64,000 bases of DNA from contig JACKNV010000004.1 in the NCBI GenBank assembly GCA_024234735.1, forward strand, positions 62,001 to 126,000. The letters run 5' to 3'. Both the position numbers and the translations under genes were made by a program. The stretch is from Pseudomonadales bacterium (lineage in GTDB: Bacteria; Pseudomonadota; Gammaproteobacteria; Pseudomonadales; Halieaceae). This document shows positions 58,207-64,000 of the stretch, piece after piece (the stretch's first letter is position 1; every line of letters starts with the position of its first letter). The notes under the pieces were generated by a model. It was not told the DNA's origin, made no database searches, and saw nothing but the letters and a program-made list of their open reading frames with translations.

Positions 58207-60510
58207 ATGGCTACACACGCACGCAACTGGATCATGGCCGCCACGCTCGGCCTCCTCGTCGCCTGTGGTGGCGGAGGTGGCGGTAACAGTGCCCCCGGCG
58301 TGGAACCGGGGCCGGAGGCTCCCGGCCAGCCCATACCGCCGGAGCCGATCCCGCCGACACCGAGCCAGACGCCCTACGCAGAGGCCACGGTGCTGAATGT
58401 GTATATCACCAGCGTCACTATTCCCGACGACGGCCAGCCGGTGGTGGAGTTCAGCGTGGCCGATGGCAACAACAACGCGATCACCGACCTGCCCCCCGAG
58501 GATGTGCGCTTCACTATCGCCAAACTGGAGCCCAGCCCCCAGGGCAGCGCCACCGGCTCCTGGCAGTCCTATATCAACCGGATCGAGGTGCCCACGGTGG
58601 GCACCGGCACCGAGCCCATGCTGCAGGCCACTTCGGAAACAGCCACCGAGGACGGCTTTACCAATAGCGGCGACGGCACCTACCAGTTCCGCATGGCCAA
58701 GAATGTCACCACCCAGCCGGACGACATCCAGGCCCAGGCGGATAGCGAGGGCCTGGACCTGAGCTACCAGAGCGGCTATACCACCCGGGTGGCAATGCAG
58801 TTCGACGGCAATCCCAACACCACCGCCAACCCGCACTACGACTGGGTGCCGGCCACCGGCGCCACCAGCGGCATCGCCACCATGGACATCTCCGCGACCG
58901 CCAACTGCAACCGCTGCCACGACCCGCTGGGGCTGCACGGCGGCAACCGCCGGGAGGTGCAGTACTGCGTCACCTGCCACAACCCGGGTACCACCGACGC
59001 CAACAGCGGCAACACCGTGGACATGAAGGTGATGGTGCACAAAATCCACATGGGCGCCAACTTGCCCAGCGTGCAGGAGGGCCAGCCCTATGTTATCTAC
59101 GGCTATCGCGACGCCGAGCACGACTACTCTCATGTGCTCTACCCGCAGGACGTGCGCAACTGCGTCAACTGCCACGCCGGCAGCGCCACCGGGGCCGACC
59201 CGGTCTACCCGGAAGGCTCCGGATATGAGCTGACGCTGACCTCGCAGGGTGACAACTGGGCCTATTACGCCAGCCAGGCCGCCTGCGGCAGCTGCCACGA
59301 CGCCATGGATTTCAGCCGCCACGCCGGCGGCCAGACGGACGACTCCAACTGCAACAGCTGCCACTCCACCGGCGGCGTCGCCGGCAGCATCGAGCAGAGC
59401 CACACCATTCTCACCGACGAGGCGCGCAAGGCCTTCGCCGCAGAGATTCTCTCGGTTACCAACACCGCTCCCGGCGAGTTCCCGCAGGTGCAGTACAAGG
59501 TGTTCGATCCCACCGACGGCGACGCGCCCTACGATCTGGCGACCGACCCGGTCTGGACCCAGGTGGCCAGCGGCGCCAGCCGCCTGGCAATCGACCTGGC
59601 CTGGCCCACCAGCGACTACACCAACACCGGCAACGAGCAGGATAACGCCAGCGCGGTCAGCCTAGACGCCCTGGCGGGCACACCGGCCGGCGACGGCAGC
59701 TACACGGTCACCTCGGGTGTGCCGGTGCCGCCGGTGGTCGCCGACGGCAGCGGTGTCGCCGCGCTGGAAGGCCACCCCGCGGTCAATATCGGCAGCGAGG
59801 AGGAGCCCGATGAACAGCGCATCGCCTTCACCAATGTGCACGAGTTCTTCAGCGTCAACGAACCCGATGGTGTGCCAGTGCCGCGCCGCACCTCGGCCGA
59901 ACTCACCAGTTGCCTGGACTGCCACCAGACCCTGAGCCTGCACGGCAGCAACCGCACCGACGACCTCCAGGTGTGCGTCACCTGCCACAACCCGCGCAAC
60001 ACCGATCTCGAGGTACGGGAGATTGCGGTGAGCCCGCCCACGGACGGCAAGGACGAGGAATCCCTGGACTTCAAGACCATGGTGCACGGCATCCACGCGG
60101 CGTCAGTGCGCGAGAACGCCCTGCAGATCGTCGGCTTCCGCGGCTTTACCACCTACGCTTATACCGAGCCGTTCCCGGGGGATATCTCCAACTGCCTGAG
60201 CTGCCACACGGACGACGGCTTCACCCTGCCGCTGCCCAGCGGGGTGCTGGGCACCACCATCGACACCGGCGACGACCACGCCAGCCCGCTCGATGACACG
60301 GTAGTGACCCCCATCACCGCAGTGTGCTCCAGCTGCCACGACGGCCAGACGGCCGCCGCCCATATGACCGACAACGGCGGCAGCTTCGATACCACCCAGG
60401 CGGCGATCGACAGTGGCGAAGTGGTGGAAACCTGCGATGTGTGTCACGGCACGGGCCGAATCTCGGATGTGGCGGTCAAGCACAACGTGCACGCCAAACC
60501 CATCCAGTAG
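58207..60510 (+). CDS. mtrC: OmcA/MtrC-family decaheme surface lipoprotein
   Basis: 767 aa. Lipobox LLVAC followed by a Gly-run and Pro-rich linker, then ten CXXCH motifs in two pentaheme groups: CNRCH, CVTCH, CVNCH, CGSCH, CNSCH and CLDCH, CVTCH, CLSCH, CSSCH, CDVCH, separated by beta domains as in OmcA/MtrC. It would accept electrons from MtrA at the surface and reduce extracellular metals or other acceptors. ATG 58207 is preferred to ATG 58201 because GGGAG is then 9 bp upstream. Confidence 0.92.
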   Translation: MATHARNWIMAATLGLLVACGGGGGGNSAPGVEPGPEAPGQPIPPEPIPPTPSQTPYAEATVLNVYITSVTIPDDGQPVVEFSVADGNNNAITDLPPEDVRFTIAKLEPSPQGSATGSWQSYINRIEVPTVGTGTEPMLQATSETATEDGFTNSGDGTYQFRMAKNVTTQPDDIQAQADSEGLDLSYQSGYTTRVAMQFDGNPNTTANPHYDWVPATGATSGIATMDISATANCNRCHDPLGLHGGNRREVQYCVTCHNPGTTDANSGNTVDMKVMVHKIHMGANLPSVQEGQPYVIYGYRDAEHDYSHVLYPQDVRNCVNCHAGSATGADPVYPEGSGYELTLTSQGDNWAYYASQAACGSCHDAMDFSRHAGGQTDDSNCNSCHSTGGVAGSIEQSHTILTDEARKAFAAEILSVTNTAPGEFPQVQYKVFDPTDGDAPYDLATDPVWTQVASGASRLAIDLAWPTSDYTNTGNEQDNASAVSLDALAGTPAGDGSYTVTSGVPVPPVVADGSGVAALEGHPAVNIGSEEEPDEQRIAFTNVHEFFSVNEPDGVPVPRRTSAELTSCLDCHQTLSLHGSNRTDDLQVCVTCHNPRNTDLEVREIAVSPPTDGKDEESLDFKTMVHGIHAASVRENALQIVGFRGFTTYAYTEPFPGDISNCLSCHTDDGFTLPLPSGVLGTTIDTGDDHASPLDDTVVTPITAVCSSCHDGQTAAAHMTDNGGSFDTTQAAIDSGEVVETCDVCHGTGRISDVAVKHNVHAKPIQ

Positions 60511-60528
60511 CGGCGCGCCCCGAACCAT

Positions 60529-60556
60529 AAACCCCCGCCATGCGGGGGTTTTTTTT
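60529..60556 (+). terminator. Strong intrinsic terminator of the electron-transfer operon
   Basis: AAACCCCCGC (60529-60538), loop CAT, GCGGGGGTTT (60542-60551), and T residues to 60556. It lies 19 bp after the mtrC stop. Confidence 0.9.
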
Positions 60557-60675
60557 GGCCAGATGCGTTCGACCCTCCAACGCGCCGAGGCCATTCGTGC
60601 AGGGGCGGATTCATTCGACCATATTGCCCCGTCCATCCCTTGGCATCGCCCATCCGCCCCCGTATATTGGCCCCC

Positions 60676-61758
60676 ATGACATTCACCGCCAACCCCAACT
60701 TCGAGCACAGCCAGCCCCCCCGAATCGGGGTGCTGGTCACCAACCTCGGCACCCCCGATGCCCCGGAAAAAGGCCCGCTGCGCAGATACCTGCGCGAGTT
60801 TCTGTGGGATCCGCGAGTAGTGGAGATTCCCCGCGCCCTGTGGTGGCTGATCCTGCACGGCGTCATCCTGCGCCTGCGCCCGGCCCGCTCGGCAGCCGCC
60901 TACCGCGGCATCTGGACGGACCAGGGCTCACCACTGATGGTCAACACCCGCGCCCAGGCCGAAGCGCTGGGGCGGCAGCTGCGGCAGCACTACGGCGAAC
61001 AGGTGCTGGTGGAATTCGCCATGCGCTATGGCCAGCCGGACATTGCCGGCACCGTGCGCGGGATGCTCGACCGGGGGGTGGACAAGCTGCTGGTGCTGCC
61101 GCTCTACCCCCAGTACAGCGGCCCCACCACCGGCTCCACCTTCGACGCGGTGGCGGCGAACCTGGGCCGCCGCCGGCGGGTACCCGACCTGCGCTTCGTC
61201 GCCCAGTACCACGATCACCCGGCCTATATCGACGCCCTGGCCCGGAGTATCCTTGATTATCGCAAGGCGCACGGCCCCGCTGACCGGCTGGTGCTTTCCT
61301 ACCACGGCGAACCGCGGCGCTGCCTCGACCTGGGTGACCCCTACTTCTGCCAGTGTCACAAAACCACCCGGCTGGTGGCGGAGAAGCTGGGGCTGGCCGA
61401 GGACGCCTACGTCACCACCTTCCAGTCGCGCTTCGGCAAGGCCGAATGGCTGCAACCCTATACCGACGCCACCCTCAGATCACTGCCTGGCAGCGGGGTC
61501 CGGTCGGTACAGGTGATCTGCCCGGGCTTCTCATCTGACTGCCTGGAGACCCTGGAGGAAATCGCCGTGGAAAACCGCGACTACTTCCTGCGGGCCGGCG
61601 GCGAACGTTTCGCTTATATTCCCTGCCTCAACAGCGACCCCGGCCATATCGACGCGCTCTCGGCAGTGATCGCCGACAACCTGCACGGCTGGCTGGACGA
61701 GCAACGCGACCCCGAGGCCACCCGGGCACGGGCGATGGCGCTGGGCGCCACCCGCTGA
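60676..61758 (+). CDS. hemH: Ferrochelatase
   Basis: 360 aa; inserts iron into protoporphyrin IX. Family motifs: GVLVTNLGTPDAPEKG, YRGIWTDQGSPLM, VLPLYPQYSGPTTGS, metal-site LSYHGEPRRCLDLGDPYF and CPGFSSDCLETLEEI with the catalytic Glu. ATG 60676 chosen over an upstream in-frame start. It follows the cytochrome operon terminator by 120 bp, so it has its own promoter; proximity to 52 heme sites is suggestive only. Confidence 0.95.
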   Translation: MTFTANPNFEHSQPPRIGVLVTNLGTPDAPEKGPLRRYLREFLWDPRVVEIPRALWWLILHGVILRLRPARSAAAYRGIWTDQGSPLMVNTRAQAEALGRQLRQHYGEQVLVEFAMRYGQPDIAGTVRGMLDRGVDKLLVLPLYPQYSGPTTGSTFDAVAANLGRRRRVPDLRFVAQYHDHPAYIDALARSILDYRKAHGPADRLVLSYHGEPRRCLDLGDPYFCQCHKTTRLVAEKLGLAEDAYVTTFQSRFGKAEWLQPYTDATLRSLPGSGVRSVQVICPGFSSDCLETLEEIAVENRDYFLRAGGERFAYIPCLNSDPGHIDALSAVIADNLHGWLDEQRDPEATRARAMALGATR

Positions 61759-61815
61759 GCACCCGCACCCGGAATACGAGCTGGTCGCGGTGCTGCCCGT
61801 GGCCCGCTGGGAAGC

Positions 61816-62940
61816 TCAGCCTCCCAGTGCCCGCGCCGCTGGCGTGTACTCCAGGCCCAGGGCCTGGGCCACCGCCTGGCAGGTCAGCTGGCCCTCATGC
61901 ACATTCAGGCCATTGCCCAGGTGCGGGTCATCCAGCAGCGCCTGGCGATAGCCCTTGTTGGCCAGGTTAAGGGTAAAGGGCAGCGTGGCGTTGTTCAGGG
62001 CAATGGTGGAAGTGCGAGCCACTGCGCCCGGCATATTGGCTACACAGTAATGCACCACCCCCTCCTCGACATAGGTGGGTTCGGCGTGGGTGGTCGGGCG
62101 ACTGGTTTCGAAACAACCGCCCTGGTCGATAGCCACGTCCACCAGCACCGAGCCCGGCTTCATGGTGCGCAGCATGGCGCGGTCCACCAGCTTGGGCGCC
62201 GCCGCGCCGGGCACCAGCACGGCGCCTACCAGCAGGTCGGCGCTGGCCACGTAGCGCGCCAGTGCCTCCCGGGTCGAAAACACCGTGTTCAGCATGCAAC
62301 CGAACTGGAAGTCCAGTTCCTTGAGGCGCTGCAGGGAGCGATCGAGCACCGTGACATGGGCTTCCATACCCATTGCCATACGGATCGCATTGGTACCCAC
62401 CACACCCCCGCCTATGACCACTACCCGGGCGGCCTCCACGCCGGGAACGCCGCCCAACAGCACGCCTGAGCCGCCCTGCTCCTTTTCCAGGCAGTGGGCG
62501 CCGGCCTGTATCGACATGCGCCCCGCCACCTCGCTCATGGGCGACAACAGGGGCAGACTGTTGTTGGGCCCGGTAACAGTCTCGTAGGCGATGGCAATAC
62601 AGCCGGATTCCAGCAGCGCCCGGGTCTGCTCCGGGTCCGGAGCCAGGTGCAGGTAGGTAAACAGCACCTGCCCGGGACGCAACATCGCGCACTCCCGGGG
62701 TTGCGGCTCCTTGACCTTGACCACCATGTCCGCCCGCGCGAACACTTCGGCGGCGCTGGTGACGATTTCCGCCCCGGCTTCCCGGTACAGCTCATCACTC
62801 ATGCCGATACCGTCCCCGGCGGTGCTCTCCACGATCACCTGGTGACCGTGGTGCACCAGCTCATGCACGCTGCCGGTAGTGAGACCGACCCGGTATTCGT
62901 GGGTTTTTATTTCCTTGGGTACGCCCAGCAGCATCGTCAT
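61816..62940 (-). CDS. ald: Alanine dehydrogenase
   Basis: 374 aa, NAD-dependent interconversion of alanine and pyruvate. N-terminal LLGVPKEIKTHEYRVGL with active-site residues, VKVKEPQP, catalytic-region His in LFTYLHLAPD, and NAD motif VVVIGGGVVGTNAIRMA. C-terminal ALNNATLPFTLNLANKGY is typical. Convergent with hemH. Confidence 0.95.
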   Translation of the reverse strand: MTMLLGVPKEIKTHEYRVGLTTGSVHELVHHGHQVIVESTAGDGIGMSDELYREAGAEIVTSAAEVFARADMVVKVKEPQPRECAMLRPGQVLFTYLHLAPDPEQTRALLESGCIAIAYETVTGPNNSLPLLSPMSEVAGRMSIQAGAHCLEKEQGGSGVLLGGVPGVEAARVVVIGGGVVGTNAIRMAMGMEAHVTVLDRSLQRLKELDFQFGCMLNTVFSTREALARYVASADLLVGAVLVPGAAAPKLVDRAMLRTMKPGSVLVDVAIDQGGCFETSRPTTHAEPTYVEEGVVHYCVANMPGAVARTSTIALNNATLPFTLNLANKGYRQALLDDPHLGNGLNVHEGQLTCQAVAQALGLEYTPAARALGG

Positions 62941-63031
62941 GTCCTCCGTGTACGCCGTCAGGGTCGGGTTGAAAGCACCGCATTGTAGACCATGGAAAAC
63001 GCGGCGGGCATAACCGTATAGGGGGGGATCG

Positions 63032-63478
63032 CTACAGCCAGCGGCGCACCCGCGCGCAGTAAGCCGGGTACTCGTCGGGAAACAATTCGCCCAGGAACTG
63101 CTCCTCCGGGCGGATGAAGCGGGCCTCCACGATCAGCGCAAAGACCGGCGGAATCGCCAGCGCCGACAGCGCGCCCACGGTCAGCCCACACCCCAGCAGC
63201 ACCAGTGTCATCCCCAGGTACATCGGGTTGCGGCTGATACGGTAAACCCCGCCCGTGACCAGGCTGCTTACCGGGCGGAAGGGTATGACCTCGGTGCCGG
63301 CGCGCACGAACAGACCGTTGGCGGCGACCAGCAGCAACAGGCCCGCCACGATGACCACCGCGCCCACCACCTGCCAGGGGAAGCTGGTGAAACGCAGACC
63401 GGGATACAACTCGTTCAGGGCGAACACGGCAATCAGCCCGAGCAACAGCCAGACCGGGGGATAGATAACACGTTTCAC
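63032..63478 (-). CDS. Isoprenylcysteine carboxyl methyltransferase-like membrane protein
   Basis: 148 aa from GTG 63478 with GGAGGG upstream. About four helices. The ICMT/PEMT-type SAM-binding motif GGVYRISRNPMYLGMTL is followed by EARFIRPEEQFLGELFPDEYPAYCARVRRWL. Substrate unknown; bacterial members are often annotated as methyltransferases without proof. It converts no obvious neighbour product. Confidence 0.85.
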   Translation of the reverse strand: MKRVIYPPVWLLLGLIAVFALNELYPGLRFTSFPWQVVGAVVIVAGLLLLVAANGLFVRAGTEVIPFRPVSSLVTGGVYRISRNPMYLGMTLVLLGCGLTVGALSALAIPPVFALIVEARFIRPEEQFLGELFPDEYPAYCARVRRWL

Positions 63479-63498
63479 GTTGCTGACCCTCCAGCAGT

Positions 63499-64000
63499 TC
63501 AGGGTGGGGATAGGTGGAACCCGGCCGGCTCCAGCGCCCCGATAGCATAAGCGAGCCCCAGGCCCAGCAAAAAGGCCAGGGTGAGCTTGGTGCGGTCGTG
63601 GCTGTGGAAATGCACTTCCGGCAGCAGGTCGCTCAGGGCAATGCAGATGAAGGCGCCGGCGGAAAAGGCCAGCGCGGCGGCCACCAGGTACTCGCCATTG
63701 CGTCCCAGCAGGTCGACGCCATGGAAAAACAGCAGCGCCCCCAGCGGACACAGCAGGGCAAACAGCACGTTACTGGCGGCGCGCGCCCTATCGCTCCAGC
63801 CCCCGGCCGCCATCAGCGTGGTGATGGACATGGCGTCCAGTGGCTTGTGCAGGAAGATGGCCAGGAATACACCCAGCCCCACCAGGCCGGACGCGCCGTC
63901 TGCCAGCTCACCGCGCATGGCCGCACCCAGGGCCACGCCATCGATCAGGGTATGCACGCCCAGGCCGAGGGCCAGGCCGACCCAGCTCATCCGGTGGGCG
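63499..64000 (-). CDS. ZIP family metal transporter, C-terminal part (5' truncated by window edge)
   Basis: About 166 C-terminal residues. ZIP motifs: HTLIDGVALGAA (TM4 metal-binding His/Asp) and FLHKPLDAMSITTL (TM5), then GAFICIALSDLLPEVHFHSHDR with a His-rich loop. Frame is open to the window end, so the N-terminal half is missing. Likely Zn2+ or other divalent uptake; metal specificity not determined. Confidence 0.88.
   Translation of the reverse strand, partial: AHRMSWVGLALGLGVHTLIDGVALGAAMRGELADGASGLVGLGVFLAIFLHKPLDAMSITTLMAAGGWSDRARAASNVLFALLCPLGALLFFHGVDLLGRNGEYLVAAALAFSAGAFICIALSDLLPEVHFHSHDRTKLTLAFLLGLGLAYAIGALEPAGFHLSPP

Noticed and set aside
56955..59403. Two reverse-strand frames of 459 and 418 codons
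   Set aside because: Antisense to mtrB and mtrC; Val/Ala/Gly-rich without motifs.
1..64000. CRISPR array, rRNA or insertion sequences
   Set aside because: No spaced direct-repeat array, rRNA-like sequence or transposase was seen in either strand.

Overview
The window is high-GC DNA from a gammaproteobacterium, most likely a marine one of the Halieaceae/OM60-NOR5 or broader Cellvibrionales-Pseudomonadales type. The evidence is the recN-fur-bamE-rnfH-smpB-ssrA backbone, the tmRNA tag ANDDNYGAQLAA, a Fur of the Pseudomonas type with one Cys at the CxxC site, and a decaheme MtrCAB-type conduit. The genus call is inference; no 16S gene is present.

Layout. 1-5712: housekeeping block with recN (3' part), fur, bamE, rnfH, an NSS sodium symporter, smpB, a TauE/SafE permease and the tmRNA gene. 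5699-12673: a compact ~7-kb integrative element inserted in the 3' end of ssrA. It has 17-bp att repeats, a P4-type tyrosine recombinase, an AlpA-like regulator, a tightly overlapped replication module (winged-helix-like protein, Toprim primase-like protein, DUF3987 protein, small protein) and a reverse-strand cargo pair (small membrane protein plus exported protein). It brings its own terminator for ssrA; the apparent native terminator now lies beyond attR. No capsid, portal or conjugation genes are visible, so it looks like a phage satellite or minimal integrative element.

12798-22314: a catabolic-looking region with an SDR, an AraC regulator, a dihydroxyacetophenone-dioxygenase-like cupin, a zinc alcohol dehydrogenase, an amidase, a second AraC regulator, a Baeyer-Villiger-type monooxygenase and an MFS permease. 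Matching 21-bp-spaced tandem sites flank the first AraC gene. 22382-34832: GDPD phosphodiesterase, an alpha/beta-hydrolase lipoprotein, a YfcC-type transporter broken by an in-frame TAG, a secreted DUF4185 protein with duplicated domains, a YD-repeat lipoprotein, a GT-A-like protein, an exported hydratase-like protein, a Na+/Ca2+ antiporter and an acidic helical repeat lipoprotein. 35057-48081: mscL, a RimK-associated zinc protease and aspartoacylase-like gene without rimK, formate-THF ligase, an MFS gene behind a possible attenuator, nagA, a tautomerase, a BTAD/TolB/TPR regulator broken by a second TAG, two overlapping UbiB-type kinases and a GST.

48321-60510 is the most striking region: genes for a complete extracellular electron transfer route. 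It encodes a tetraheme c3-like cytochrome, an 11-heme cytochrome c fused to a cytochrome b (CbcL-like), a 7-heme three-TM NapC/NirT protein (ImcH-like), a MenA-like prenyltransferase, a decaheme protein with an ethylbenzene-dehydrogenase-like heme domain, MtrA, MtrB and an OmcA/MtrC lipoprotein. I count 52 c-type heme motifs. An FNR/ANR-like box lies upstream, a good sigma-70 promoter lies inside, and a strong terminator ends the cluster. Ferrochelatase follows directly. The window closes with alanine dehydrogenase, an isoprenylcysteine-methyltransferase-like membrane protein and a truncated ZIP transporter.
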